In this document: piece after piece, positions 24,626 to 33,010 of the stretch
Numbering within the stretch: the stretch's first letter is position 1
Layout: each line of letters starts with the position of its first letter
DNA from: an uncultured Clostridia bacterium
Lineage (GTDB): Bacteria > Bacillota > Clostridia > Christensenellales > UBA1242
Direction of reading: 5' to 3'
Length of the DNA stretch: 64,000 nucleotides
Assembly: GCA_944341445.1 (NCBI GenBank)
Contig: CALVLZ010000003.1
Location: 92,448 to 156,447, forward strand
Program-made: the position numbers and the translations under genes
Notes under the pieces: generated by a model
The model's input: only the letters and a program-made list of their open reading frames with translations
What the model was told of the DNA's origin: nothing
The model's database searches: none

Positions 24626-26932
24626 CTAATTTTTAAAAATTTTTAAAACAATAACAGTCATATCATCGTTTGCAAAACCATCAACTTTTTGCAATGCAAT
24701 GTTCAAAATTTCTTCCGCCAAGCTTTGCGGATTTGTTTTTGTTGTGTTTAATATAAACTCTTTAAGTTCTTCAATATCAAACAAATCACTAACACCATCA
24801 GAAATTAAAACAATTAAATCATCACACAAAATAAGTTCTTTTGTAACAACAGGGCTAACACTATCAACCGCCCCAATTGGCAAACCACTTTTTTGCAGTT
24901 CTATTATTTTATTATTTCTTTTAATTAAACTATATGGAGCACCAAGTTTTATAAAATCTGCATTTCCCGCATAAAAATCAAGAGCACACAAATCTAGCGT
25001 TGAATAACTTTCTTCTAACACATTATTAAGCAATTTGTTTACGCTGTTAATAATTATATCATGAGAAAATCCTGCTTTATAAAAATTTTCTATTAATGAA
25101 ATTGCAAGCGAACTTGTTTTGTTTGCGTCCGTTCCACTTCCCATTCCATCTCCAACAGCAATTAAATATTTGCCTTCATCAACTTTTATAACAGTTTTGC
25201 TATCGCCACAAACAATGTTTCCACTTTTGTTTTTGCTTGCTTTCCCAAAAACAAAATCAAGTTCGGGTTTTGACTGAGCATAAATAATTTTTTGTGTTGG
25301 AATTGAACCATCTTCAATGTTAATAATTTCGCACTTTCTTTTAACAACATTGTTAAGCACTTGTATTATGTTGTTGTTATCATAACTTCCCTGAATACAT
25401 AACACAAAATTATACCAATTTTTATTTTTTATTGCTGTTGCACTAACGCATAACATATTTGAATATGCCAAGTCTTCCTTAATTATGTTTGAAACAACCT
25501 CATCAAACTGCACACCTTTGTTTGAAATAACACCTAATTCCTCTAAAATATTGCTAATTCCGCCCAATTCATCTGCAATTAACAATCTGCTAGAATTTAA
25601 GTTTTCAGTTATAACCGAACCTTGTTTTGAAGATTTTAGCAATTCATTAATTTTGTTAATTATTGTGTTAATTTTTTCACAACCAGATGCCAAATATGGC
25701 GGAACATCTAATAGCGTTGCTTTTCCTCTTCTATATGCAGTTTCAATAATTGCATCAATAAATTCGGTTGTTTCTTTTCCATTAACAAAATAACATTTTT
25801 TTCTGTTAATGCAACCCCCGCACAATTTAACGGAAATTTCATCTGCAATCATTCTTTTTAGTTCATCATCTGATATGTTTGTTTTAACCATTTGCAAAAA
25901 CACATTTTGCATTTCTTTAAAAATATTGCTTATATTAAACAATTTGTTAGATATTATTGCTCTTTCTTTTTCTATATAACTAACTTCTGAATATTCAAAA
26001 TATTTAGTGAAAAAATATTGTTTAATTTTTCCTAATCTCTTTTTGGTTATACACAAATTAATTATTCCAATAACCAAACACGCAATTAAACTATCAATTT
26101 TAAAAACAACATCTGCAATAAAAAAAGCATTAAAAAACACATCGCAAACCATAACCGCAATTAAGGTTACAAACGCATTAACATTTTTAAATATCATTCC
26201 CACTAAGGCATACAAACAAAACAACACACAAAACTCTAATTGCATTGTTGCCGTTGCCAAACTAACCCCAGCAAGTGCGTTTAAAATTATTGTTTCGTTA
26301 TTATCAAAAAACCTGCTACCAATCATTGCAACCATTAACGCAACCAAAAAAACTAAATTAAAGTTAGCAACACAAAAATTAGAAACACCTAAACATAAAA
26401 CAAACCAAAAAATATAAAATGAAATCTTTTCATCAATTAAATATTTATTTTTTAAGTGTCTTTTTAAAAATGCTTTTAAACTTGTTATTATTGCACAACT
26501 TAAAAAAATTGCAATAACACACAAAAATATTAAAACCACAAATTTTTCATTCTTTGAAAAGTTAAAAACAATTTTTGGAATAACTAACAAAATTGAATAA
26601 ATAACAAATTTTATTCTTTCATTTTTAATTTTAACTTTTTTGCTTAATAAAAAAATTAAAATAATTAATGCACTTTCTGTTAACACAACCAATAAATTTG
26701 TTAAAGTAATGTTAACAACAATGCTGCCAATAAAATAAGGTATGATAAATTTAAAGGCATTTAAATTTATTATTAATAGTGCAATTGCAAAAGAAACACC
26801 AAAAACGTTAAAATCTGTTCCGTGTATTTTTGCATTATTCAATAGAATTGTTATTAAAACAATAATAAAAAATGTGGCAACAATTTTTATATTTTCATAA
26901 ATTTTATAATTTTTAGTGCTAGTCAAATTCAA
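24626..26932 (-). CDS. spoIIE: stage II sporulation protein E, membrane PP2C phosphatase
   Basis: A 768-aa protein: about ten membrane helices (residues 1-310), a linker region, then a PPM/PP2C phosphatase (about 550-768). GMGSGTDANKTSSLAISLIENFYKAG, TLDLCALDFYAGNADFIKLGAPYS and LISDGVSDLF carry the metal-binding Asp and Gly residues. CGGCINRKKCY in the linker is a cysteine cluster often seen in clostridial SpoIIE. It dephosphorylates SpoIIAA in the forespore to free sigma-F and so shows the host lineage sporulates. Start is TTG with AGGAG seven bases upstream. Confidence 0.92.
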   Translation of the reverse strand: MNLTSTKNYKIYENIKIVATFFIIVLITILLNNAKIHGTDFNVFGVSFAIALLIINLNAFKFIIPYFIGSIVVNITLTNLLVVLTESALIILIFLLSKKVKIKNERIKFVIYSILLVIPKIVFNFSKNEKFVVLIFLCVIAIFLSCAIITSLKAFLKRHLKNKYLIDEKISFYIFWFVLCLGVSNFCVANFNLVFLVALMVAMIGSRFFDNNETIILNALAGVSLATATMQLEFCVLFCLYALVGMIFKNVNAFVTLIAVMVCDVFFNAFFIADVVFKIDSLIACLVIGIINLCITKKRLGKIKQYFFTKYFEYSEVSYIEKERAIISNKLFNISNIFKEMQNVFLQMVKTNISDDELKRMIADEISVKLCGGCINRKKCYFVNGKETTEFIDAIIETAYRRGKATLLDVPPYLASGCEKINTIINKINELLKSSKQGSVITENLNSSRLLIADELGGISNILEELGVISNKGVQFDEVVSNIIKEDLAYSNMLCVSATAIKNKNWYNFVLCIQGSYDNNNIIQVLNNVVKRKCEIINIEDGSIPTQKIIYAQSKPELDFVFGKASKNKSGNIVCGDSKTVIKVDEGKYLIAVGDGMGSGTDANKTSSLAISLIENFYKAGFSHDIIINSVNKLLNNVLEESYSTLDLCALDFYAGNADFIKLGAPYSLIKRNNKIIELQKSGLPIGAVDSVSPVVTKELILCDDLIVLISDGVSDLFDIEELKEFILNTTKTNPQSLAEEILNIALQKVDGFANDDMTVIVLKIFKN

Positions 26933-27072
26933 AATCTCCTTTTCACACTCAATTATAAAATATGTAGAAAAAAAATATAAAAATTAAAAATGTACAAACT
27001 TGTCTAACTTTAAAAAATAATGTTTAAATTTAAAATATATTTAACTATTGCAAATTTATATTTAAAAACAAA

Positions 27073-27098
27073 AAAACATAGCAACTGCTATGTTTATA
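27073..27098 (-). terminator. native terminator of the tRNA-Glu transcript, now cut off by the prophage
   Basis: Minus strand AACATAGCA-GTT-TGCTATGTT followed by T7, immediately outside attL. Before integration it lay a few bases after the tRNA-Glu CCA end. Confidence 0.65.
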
Positions 27099-27123
27099 AT
27101 TGGTAGTCCCAAGGGGAATCGAA
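27098..27123. repeat. attL: 26-nt copy of the tRNA-Glu 3' end
   Basis: Identical to 40426-40451 and containing TGGTAGTCCCAAGGGGAATC, the CCA, acceptor and T-arm part of tRNA-Glu. The sequence diverges directly after. Confidence 0.9.
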
Positions 27124-27172
27124 ACACATAGAAAAATAAAATAATGGCTTAAATACAGCACTTTTAAAAAAT

Positions 27173-27194
27173 ATTCTACTCAAATTCTACTCAC
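27173..27194 (+). other. left arm-type integrase sites (tandem 11-mers)
   Basis: ATTCTACTCAA then ATTCTACTCAC, directly repeated; the same tandem 11-mers occur at 40322-40343 at the other end. Position and symmetry suggest binding sites for the integrase N-terminal domain. Confidence 0.6.
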
Positions 27195-27202
27195 ATAAAA
27201 AA

Positions 27203-27223
27203 ACTAGGCATTTACCTAGTTCC
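27203..27223 (-). terminator. terminator of the phage minus-strand operon
   Basis: Minus strand ACTAGG-TAAATG-CCTAGT with T7, overlapping the last gene's stop. Confidence 0.7.
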
Positions 27224-27463
27224 TTTATTTTTATATTTTATATATATCTCTGTTACATTAACGAGATTTCTATCACACATATTAACAGTTTCAAAAACTT
27301 CATTTTGATTATTGCAAAAATACATTATATCTTTGTGCATAATTTTTTGCCCCTTAATCAATGACAATGTTTCAAACTCAACTAACTCAACTACGTGGAA
27401 CTTTTCACATATGGGACAATATCTTTTTATTTTATCTAATATTATAAACTTATTTTTATTCAT
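27212..27463 (-). CDS. MqsA/YgiT-like zinc-ribbon protein
   Basis: An 83-aa protein with YCPICEKFHVVELVEFETLSLIKG, a second paired-strand segment DIMYFCNNQNEVFETVNMCDRNL, and a final IYIKYKN. The CxxC and the second Cys pair (C50 and C63, approximate) resemble the zinc-binding domain at the N-terminus of MqsA/YgiT antitoxins and Panacea-type phage proteins, but no helix-turn-helix follows. Last gene in the phage operon; role unknown, possibly an accessory function. Confidence 0.5.
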   Translation of the reverse strand: MNKNKFIILDKIKRYCPICEKFHVVELVEFETLSLIKGQKIMHKDIMYFCNNQNEVFETVNMCDRNLVNVTEIYIKYKNKGTR

Positions 27464-27469
27464 AATTTA

Positions 27470-27739
27470 TTATCCAATAATCATTAAATTTTTAATTAAA
27501 GCAAATATTGATATTGCCAATATTAGAAATATGGTTGAAAATTCAAACCAATTAAAGTTACTAAATAGTTTTACAAATAAAACTATTGCAGAAACTATTA
27601 ATGCAGATGATAGTGCAACAGCACAAATTGCACAACTTAAAACCATTGAACTTTCAATGCTTGCAAAACTTAAATACATAAGCAATGCTCCAATTCCTAA
27701 AAAGAATATGTAATTTAATGCTTTGAAAAATAATCTCAC
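27470..27739 (-). CDS. small three-helix membrane protein of the phage
   Basis: An 89-aa very hydrophobic protein with likely helices at about residues 9-27, 31-57 and 66-87. GTG start, preceded by GGGGG. No family recognised. In a filamentous phage operon it could be a minor coat or membrane assembly protein, but position after rep argues for a host-interaction role. Confidence 0.5.
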   Translation of the reverse strand: MRLFFKALNYIFFLGIGALLMYLSFASIESSMVLSCAICAVALSSALIVSAIVLFVKLFSNFNWFEFSTIFLILAISIFALIKNLMIIG

Positions 27740-27741
27740 TT

Positions 27742-27882
27742 TTAAACACCCCCTTTTTCTAATTTTTCTATTCTCTTTAATATGTAATTCTTTTCAATTT
27801 CTGATAATTTATATACTATTAACATATTTGTTAATTTTTGAATTTCTTTTTTACGTTTTTCTTTTAAATATTGTTTTGTCAT
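27742..27882 (-). CDS. 46-aa basic coiled-coil protein coupled to rep
   Basis: MTKQYLKEKRKKEIQKLTNM begins a short Lys/Glu-rich helix that ends EKLEKGGV. Its ATG shares one base with the rep stop (TAATG) and GGAGA lies upstream within rep, so it is translationally coupled. No family recognised; could be a replication accessory peptide. Confidence 0.55.
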   Translation of the reverse strand: MTKQYLKEKRKKEIQKLTNMLIVYKLSEIEKNYILKRIEKLEKGGV

Positions 27883-29048
27883 TAAAAAATCTCCGCTAAT
27901 TCTTCTGCATTTATTTCTTGCAATTCTTCATTAATCATTTTTTGAATTGAAACTTGTTCAAACTTTTCAACTGGATATTCTTTTATTGGTTTATGATTTT
28001 TACCAATAAAAATTATCTCATGTATCCTAGACTTAAACGCATCATATATAGCAGGCTTAGTTGTTTGCTCTACTAAATATTGCTGTGTTAATCGCAAATT
28101 AGAAATTATATATACTTGAGTAAAACAAGCAGTTTTATTTGCATACCTACACGGAAGTCTTATAGGATATCTATCTAAATAATTATTCATATCAGTTATT
28201 TTAAAAGAACTGTCAAACTCATCAAACACAACCACGTCTTCACCATCATAATCTTCAAATGCAGAAGAATTATAATTTGTAACACGATAAAAATTTCCAA
28301 AACCATATTTGTTTTTAACATAACTTGTTTTTCCGCTACGTGGTGGACCATAAATATATGTAACATGAATATCACGTTCTTGCTTTTTGTAAGTCTCATA
28401 TAAATAATTCTGACGAATAGCGTCAATTTTATTTATTTCACGTAAATACAAAGATGGATTTAATGCACTAAGACTCTCTTTATCAACTCCAGCTTTAACC
28501 AATTCTAAAAAATCTTTAACGTCACTACGTGAGCCAATTTCACTAAAAGTACCTAATTCATAAGGCCCATCAACTCTTGTTTCAGTTTTGGAACAATAAC
28601 CACGACACTGTGAATTAGAACCTTTAGCAGACTCTATATGAGCAGTTGGAAAATAATTTTTAATTGTTGAAAAATACTTTGGTGAACTAAAAGATATAAA
28701 CATTTGTATATGTGGAGTTTTTTCTTCTTCTCCCTTTTCTAATTGAAATATACAATATTTAAAATGTTCTAATTGTTCAACATATTTTGATATTGAATTA
28801 ATATCTTTAAAAAATGGTCGTAAATATATTTTTTCTTTATCTAAGTCTTCACTAGAAGAATTGAACTTATTTTTTACATATTTAAAATCAAATAAATCTT
28901 TTACGTTATCTTCTTCCAAATATTGTAATTTATATTGATTAAAATCTTGATTCTTTATATTATTTATATCAATTTCTTCAAAATCTTCAGTAAAGAACGG
29001 ATTATTAATTGTGACCATATATCTACGTGCTTGTTTATCTGTAGCCAT
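27882..29048 (-). CDS. rep: CRESS-type replication initiator: HUH endonuclease plus superfamily 3 helicase
   Basis: A 388-aa protein with the two-domain layout of circovirus and nanovirus Reps. HUH motifs: I, RYMVTINNP (compare FTLNNP); II, HIQMFIS; III, GYCSKTE with the nicking Tyr. Helicase motifs: Walker A GPPRSGKTS, Walker B VVVFDEF, motif C VYIISN. Such Reps nick TAGTATTAC-type loops to start rolling-circle replication; exactly such a loop lies 110 bases upstream. AAGGATA is six bases before ATG. Bacterial plasmids with this Rep type are known; its pairing with a Zot-type filamentous phage module is the noteworthy point. Confidence 0.9.
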   Translation of the reverse strand: MATDKQARRYMVTINNPFFTEDFEEIDINNIKNQDFNQYKLQYLEEDNVKDLFDFKYVKNKFNSSSEDLDKEKIYLRPFFKDINSISKYVEQLEHFKYCIFQLEKGEEEKTPHIQMFISFSSPKYFSTIKNYFPTAHIESAKGSNSQCRGYCSKTETRVDGPYELGTFSEIGSRSDVKDFLELVKAGVDKESLSALNPSLYLREINKIDAIRQNYLYETYKKQERDIHVTYIYGPPRSGKTSYVKNKYGFGNFYRVTNYNSSAFEDYDGEDVVVFDEFDSSFKITDMNNYLDRYPIRLPCRYANKTACFTQVYIISNLRLTQQYLVEQTTKPAIYDAFKSRIHEIIFIGKNHKPIKEYPVEKFEQVSIQKMINEELQEINAEELAEIF

Positions 29049-29074
29049 AATTATATCCTTTTTTCCATTCGAAT

Positions 29075-29197
29075 TTGTAACATGTTACAAGGTTACAAGC
29101 ATATGTTACAATTTTTTATATATAAAAACCCACGTAATAAAGGGCTATGTTACAATGTTACAAGGTTCATAAGTAATACTATATGAACCTTGTAACA
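29075..29197 (-). other. candidate rolling-circle origin: iterons and TAGTATTAC stem-loop
   Basis: A perfect 16-bp inverted repeat (29156-29171 and 29182-29197; arm TGTTACAAGGTTCATA) encloses a 10-nt loop that reads TAGTATTACT on the rep-sense strand, containing the exact circovirus/nanovirus nonanucleotide TAGTATTAC. Direct iterons TGTTACAA stand at 29083, 29104, 29148 and 29156, with GGTTACAA at 29091; two pairs are exactly 8 bp apart, and inverted copies lie at 29075 and 29190. This is the expected form of a CRESS Rep binding and nicking site. Confidence 0.85.
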
Positions 29198-29205
29198 TAA
29201 AGTCC

Positions 29206-29239
29206 GCCCAAACCCGCGCAGGCTTACCGGGTTTTGGGC
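29206..29239. other. GC-rich hairpin beside the origin
   Basis: GCCCAAACCC (29206-29215) pairs with GGGTTTTGGGC (29229-29239) around a 13-nt loop. Unusually GC-rich; could be a second-strand origin, packaging signal or terminator (no clear T-run). Confidence 0.5.
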
Positions 29240-29311
29240 TACATTTTTATATTTTCCTTTATGCTAACTAAGAAAACAAACCAGCAAACTGTTTTGTTTT
29301 CCCATAATAGG

Positions 29312-29683
29312 TTACACGCTTGTTATGTTGTCAACGGCGGAAGAACTTGCGTTCTCGTCGATTTTTGCGTTGCAAAAATAGTCCGCTTTATCGTTGACAA
29401 CTTCACTTCGCTCTTTTTGTTTTTGAAACAAGTTTTTTATAAAAGACCTAAAAGTTATCTTTGGAATTTTTGATTTATTTTTAATCTTCATAGCCTTACA
29501 ATGTTGTCTATCATCTCTATCTACTTCTTTGAATTTCTTTTTCATATTTTTAAAAATATATTTATGTATCTTATTAGTATATTTATCTGGGACAAAGTCT
29601 CGCGTATCCAAAGTTAAAGAAAATGTATTATAATATTGATTTAAAACTTTGTTTATTTGCTTATTTTTATAAAAATCAATCAA
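29312..29683 (-). CDS. 123-aa basic protein following zot
   Basis: Starts inside the zot stop (4-nt overlap), so it is coupled. Residues about 1-90 are Lys/Arg/Tyr/Phe-rich (DFVPDKYTNKIHKYIFKNMKKKFKEVDRDD), suggesting nucleic acid or membrane-surface binding. The last 35 residues are encoded by a strongly structured DNA segment, so the true C-terminus may be constrained by that structure. No family recognised. Confidence 0.45.
   Translation of the reverse strand: MIDFYKNKQINKVLNQYYNTFSLTLDTRDFVPDKYTNKIHKYIFKNMKKKFKEVDRDDRQHCKAMKIKNKSKIPKITFRSFIKNLFQKQKERSEVVNDKADYFCNAKIDENASSSAVDNITSV
29327..29401. other. cruciform-like structure, candidate packaging signal
   Basis: Outer stem GTTGTCAACG / CGTTGACAAC (29327-29336 with 29392-29401), extended by GCGGA / TCCGC, encloses two smaller hairpins GAAC-TTGC-GTTC and TTTTTGC-GT-GCAAAAA. 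Filamentous phage packaging signals are imperfect hairpins in or near the intergenic region, which makes this a candidate; it overlaps the 3' end of the 123-aa gene. Confidence 0.5.
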
Positions 29684-30495
29684 CTTACCTTCCCCCTTTT
29701 CGTATAATAATTGTCTGGCAATTCATCATCAAATTCTTGAAGAAACTTAACATATCCATCAAATGAATCATCAGTCAACTTTGATAAATCAATATCAAAA
29801 TCTTCATTCATATGACCTTCATAAAACTTAGGTTTGCAATTTTGAGAATTATAACAATCAAAAACGTTATAATCTGCAATTATCTCTTTTTCAATATAAC
29901 AATCTTTATCTTTTTTTCCAGAAGACATATATCTATCAAACAAACTTGAATTTTCAATTAATCTAACTTTCCATTTTAATTTTTTAATACGTCCATATTT
30001 ATCATTCGATATAGACAAATTAACTATTTCTATGAAACTTGAAAGTTCTCGAATATTGACATCTATAAGCATTGGACGTTGTGTATCTAAAAATATATCC
30101 AAGTTGTTGTGTCTATGCTGCTCATACCAACGAGACTGCCATTCAGGGAAATACATAGACATTCTACTATTTAAATATTTTTGCGCTTCCGTTATACAAA
30201 TACATTCATATGGAATGTTAAAATGTGTTTCAACAAAATTATTATTAAAACCTAATCGATAAGGATTTATACGCCTACTAAAACGTGGACTATAACCAAA
30301 CTTATGAGCAATAATATCATAATTTGAACTTAAAGTATGTAAAGGTATAGACAAATTAAAACCAGTAGAATTTTTATGTAATATTTCTTGTTTCATTAAA
30401 TAAGTGCGTTCACGATTAAAACATTCTTGAACGCCTAAATGTGTCATTAAACATGTTTTACCTGCACCTGGTGGTCCAAACACTATTGTTATCAT
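29680..30495 (-). CDS. Zot/pI-type filamentous phage assembly ATPase
   Basis: A 271-aa P-loop ATPase. MITIVFGPPGAGKTCLMTH is Walker A at the very N-terminus; ICITEAQKYLNSRMSMYFPEWQSRWYEQHRHNNLDIFLDTQRPMLIDVNIRELSSF matches the Zot family pattern (acidic-Glu-Ala-Gln, RxxR spacing, QHRHxxxDI, TQ, IR). pI-type proteins sit at the inner membrane and extrude the phage. Here the usual C-terminal membrane helix and external domain are missing, so a separate membrane partner must anchor it. GGAG precedes ATG. Confidence 0.85.
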   Translation of the reverse strand: MITIVFGPPGAGKTCLMTHLGVQECFNRERTYLMKQEILHKNSTGFNLSIPLHTLSSNYDIIAHKFGYSPRFSRRINPYRLGFNNNFVETHFNIPYECICITEAQKYLNSRMSMYFPEWQSRWYEQHRHNNLDIFLDTQRPMLIDVNIRELSSFIEIVNLSISNDKYGRIKKLKWKVRLIENSSLFDRYMSSGKKDKDCYIEKEIIADYNVFDCYNSQNCKPKFYEGHMNEDFDIDLSKLTDDSFDGYVKFLQEFDDELPDNYYTKRGKVS

Positions 30496-30706
30496 ACAAA
30501 CTCCATTTTAACCTTTCTCATCAGTATAAAAGCGGTTAACCTTTTATATACCTACCATATTAATGGTAGGTTTCGAATGAAAAATGGAAAAACTAGCCTA
30601 ACTCTTCAGTACCAGTCCGGCCAACTACTGGTAAACAAAATTCCATTTATTTAAGGAATTTTGTTTCGTTTATAAATTGTTTTTATATCTTATTAGTTTC
30701 TAATCA
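30496..30706. other. phage intergenic region with several hairpins
   Basis: CCTACCAT-ATTA-ATGGTAGG (30551-30570), TACCAGT...ACTGGTA, and AAAATTCC...GGAATTTT fall between the candidate ssDNA-binding gene and zot. An 18-nt segment GAATGAAAAATGGAAAAA (30575-30592) is repeated exactly at 37620-37637, before the late operon. No gene is supported. Confidence 0.5.
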
Positions 30707-31012
30707 TTATTTTTTACTATTAATTGCATTTATTAATGCTGTAATCTGACGTGGTAAGAATAACAATTCTGAATATTCGGGTAGAGATAATTCTATAGCT
30801 TGATATGTTTTATTATCTTTAGAAAGACGTTCTACATAATTAAATTTAACTTTATCACGTCCATAAAAATCAATTAATGTCAATGTATCATTACTTATAA
30901 TTATATCTTTTTTAATACCATTAATTAATTCTACTTCTGCCACCGCATAAACAGTACCTTTTTTACTTGTTCTCTCTACGACTTTAATATTTTTAATTGC
31001 TTTATTATCCAT
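30707..31012 (-). CDS. 101-aa phage protein, candidate single-stranded DNA-binding protein
   Basis: A small, beta-rich protein: KNIKVVERTSKKGTVYAVAEVELINGIKKDIII then a second sheet region ending YQAIELSLPEY. Size, strand pattern and position (upstream of zot and rep) fit a gpV-like ssDNA-binding protein, which coats the displaced strand. No aromatic signature proves it; this is inference from context. Confidence 0.4.
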   Translation of the reverse strand: MDNKAIKNIKVVERTSKKGTVYAVAEVELINGIKKDIIISNDTLTLIDFYGRDKVKFNYVERLSKDNKTYQAIELSLPEYSELLFLPRQITALINAINSKK

Positions 31013-31152
31013 AACCTATGTGCTCCTATTTTTATTATTTTTAATTTAATATTGACTTTTTTTTAATTTTTGCATATAATACTTTAAACAAGCATTTGAT
31101 ATATGTACAAACATATTCTAGGGACATACCCTGTTAAACAATGCTTGTTTTT
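31013..31152 (-). promoter_or_regulatory. phage internal hairpin and promoter region
   Basis: An AAACAAGCATT...AATGCTTGTTT hairpin spans the region; on the minus strand TTGTTTAAAGTATTATATGC follows it and may hold a -10 box for the replication and zot genes, so late and replication genes could be transcribed separately. Confidence 0.35.
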
Positions 31153-31497
31153 TTATTTTTTTCTTACAGATTTATATTTTCTAATTTTTGACTTTACATT
31201 AGCAAAATCACTTTTAGAAAATTTATATTTTTTATCTTTATGTTTTGAATAAGATTTAATATTTTTGGTTACATAACCATTTCTTATATATGCCTTTTTA
31301 TTATCCTTTTTATTTGGATTTACTAACAAAGGCATATTTTTTCGTTTAAAAGTTTTCTTATTATGAGTCAAACCTAAACTATGATACTTATTACCATCTT
31401 TTTCAAAAATATAGTTCATATGTTTAGTGTCATAATTGAACCTAAACTCACTTTTTGAAACTCTTTTTTCTTTTCTTTTACTTATATTTTTACACAC
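31153..31497 (-). CDS. basic small protein of the THxxxT...NP...YIR family
   Basis: A very basic protein (about 114 aa). YIFEKDGNKYHSLGLTHNKKTFKRKNMPLLVNPNKKDNKKAYIRNGYV and the final KFSKSDFANVKSKIRKY follow a pattern I have seen in small proteins of Firmicute mobile elements, related in layout to RelE-like or PBECR nucleases. A nuclease role is inference. GTG at 31497 or TTG at 31503 is the start; neither has a good ribosome site, suggesting coupling to the small ORF upstream. Confidence 0.45.
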   Translation of the reverse strand: MCKNISKRKEKRVSKSEFRFNYDTKHMNYIFEKDGNKYHSLGLTHNKKTFKRKNMPLLVNPNKKDNKKAYIRNGYVTKNIKSYSKHKDKKYKFSKSDFANVKSKIRKYKSVRKK

Positions 31498-31562
31498 CCC
31501 CAAAATATAAATTTGTGAATACGCGCGCCATATTCAACTGGTGGTGGATAGTTATTAAGCAT
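31482..31562 (-). CDS. 26-residue ORF before the basic protein
   Basis: MLNNYPPPVEYGARIHKFIF then WGCVKI, with GGTGG five bases before ATG. It begins 18 nt after the 476-aa gene and overlaps the next start by 16-22 nt, so it may serve to couple translation. Low complexity of evidence; could be chance. Confidence 0.3.
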   Translation of the reverse strand: MLNNYPPPVEYGARIHKFIFWGCVKI

Positions 31563-31579
31563 TTTCCACCATCATCGCT

Positions 31580-33010
31580 TTAAAAATAACCTTTAGTAAC
31601 AATTTCATAATCAAAATAATCATAAGACATAATTTCTTTTAATAATGATTTACACTCATTAAAATTAGTTAAATCATTTTGCAAAATTTGATTATAAAAT
31701 TTTATAAAATTATTTAATTTTTCTATTTGTGTTTCATTTAACATAGAATCTGAAAGAATGTACTTAACATTATGCATATTTTTTATTGAATCATCTAAAT
31801 AATCCGTTTTTCCAGACATTATAAATACAACCTTATCGGAATCATCTGAAGCCCTTCCGATATATGAAAAATTATCAACAGAAACAACCTTTTCAACATT
31901 TTCATCAAACGCATTAATTTTTGTTAATATTTCTTTAAAAATTGTAATATTTAAATCTGCAACATAATCATAATCATCATAAACTGCATAAAAATCTGTA
32001 TTAAAATAAATTGAAGTTTCTAAAACATTAACAACATTTATTTTATCTAAAGACCAACCTAAAAAACCACTATTAGTGTTTTCAACATAATTAGGAGAAT
32101 CGCCTAATATAACTTTTTGATGATTTACAAGGTTTTCTCCATCATAAAAATAAACATTCCTTAACTCACTTAAACTAGCAACAAAATGTGTTTCTTCTGT
32201 TATTTTATATTCAGAAACATTAACACGAACATTGTCCACCATCCAATAGTTAAATCTTTTATCATTTCTATCACTAGGTATAAAATCTGTAGCAAAACTA
32301 CCATTTTTAATTAAAGATTTTTTTATTATTTCATTATCAAACTCAAAATCAACTTTTGAATAATTACTAAACACATTTGAAGTTATGTATTGATTATCTA
32401 ATTCTTTAACTTTAACTTTAAATACATTTTTATTAAAATAACTATTCCAGAAATCGTTTGCTTCAGATCCACCATCTGTTGAAACTTCCAAAACACATTG
32501 TTTAGAATAAAATGCAAATTTAAATGTTAAAGTATCATTTAATAATAAATTTTTGTTATCATCATAAAAATTGTATTGATATTGTGCCAAAACGTAATCT
32601 GTGCCAATCTCATTAAACATACAAGGGTAATCATTAACAAAAACACCATAATATTTATCACTAGTTAAACTTAATACTTTATTATCTATAAAACGTGCTT
32701 TATATCTATCTTTAACAGAAGATTCTGTCATCATTATATCTTTAAAATCAAATTCTAAATCTTGAACTATCTCAACATTATTTGGTTTAAAAATACCATC
32801 AATTTGTCCGTATATTCCACCTTTTGCCTTATAGTAATAATTTAATTGAATACATGAATATACAGCAGAAATAACGAGAATAATAAACAAACCTGTTAAA
32901 AGAAATAATCTACCACCTGGATATTTAATACAAGCAATAACAACAGCAATAATACAAACAGCTATTAAAATATCATAATAAAATGACATATCAAAGAACA
33001 AACTTAACAT
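31580..33010 (-). CDS. phage membrane protein with large external domain and one InlB-like repeat
   Basis: A 476-aa protein with three hydrophobic segments near the N-terminus (about residues 8-28, 33-50 and 52-60 region) and a long extracytoplasmic part. About residues 280-345 contain one InlB B-type repeat (SGFLGWSLDKINVVNVLETSIYFNTDFYAVYD), linking it to the 880-aa protein. It overlaps the upstream gene's stop by one base. Likely a virion or assembly-channel protein; in filamentous phages of Gram-positives these are poorly known. Confidence 0.5.
   Translation of the reverse strand: MLSLFFDMSFYYDILIAVCIIAVVIACIKYPGGRLFLLTGLFIILVISAVYSCIQLNYYYKAKGGIYGQIDGIFKPNNVEIVQDLEFDFKDIMMTESSVKDRYKARFIDNKVLSLTSDKYYGVFVNDYPCMFNEIGTDYVLAQYQYNFYDDNKNLLLNDTLTFKFAFYSKQCVLEVSTDGGSEANDFWNSYFNKNVFKVKVKELDNQYITSNVFSNYSKVDFEFDNEIIKKSLIKNGSFATDFIPSDRNDKRFNYWMVDNVRVNVSEYKITEETHFVASLSELRNVYFYDGENLVNHQKVILGDSPNYVENTNSGFLGWSLDKINVVNVLETSIYFNTDFYAVYDDYDYVADLNITIFKEILTKINAFDENVEKVVSVDNFSYIGRASDDSDKVVFIMSGKTDYLDDSIKNMHNVKYILSDSMLNETQIEKLNNFIKFYNQILQNDLTNFNECKSLLKEIMSYDYFDYEIVTKGYF

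Noticed and set aside
26007..26417. 136-codon plus-strand ORF opposite spoIIE
   Set aside because: Lys/Thr/Asn-rich mirror of membrane-helix codons on the opposite strand; no ribosome site.
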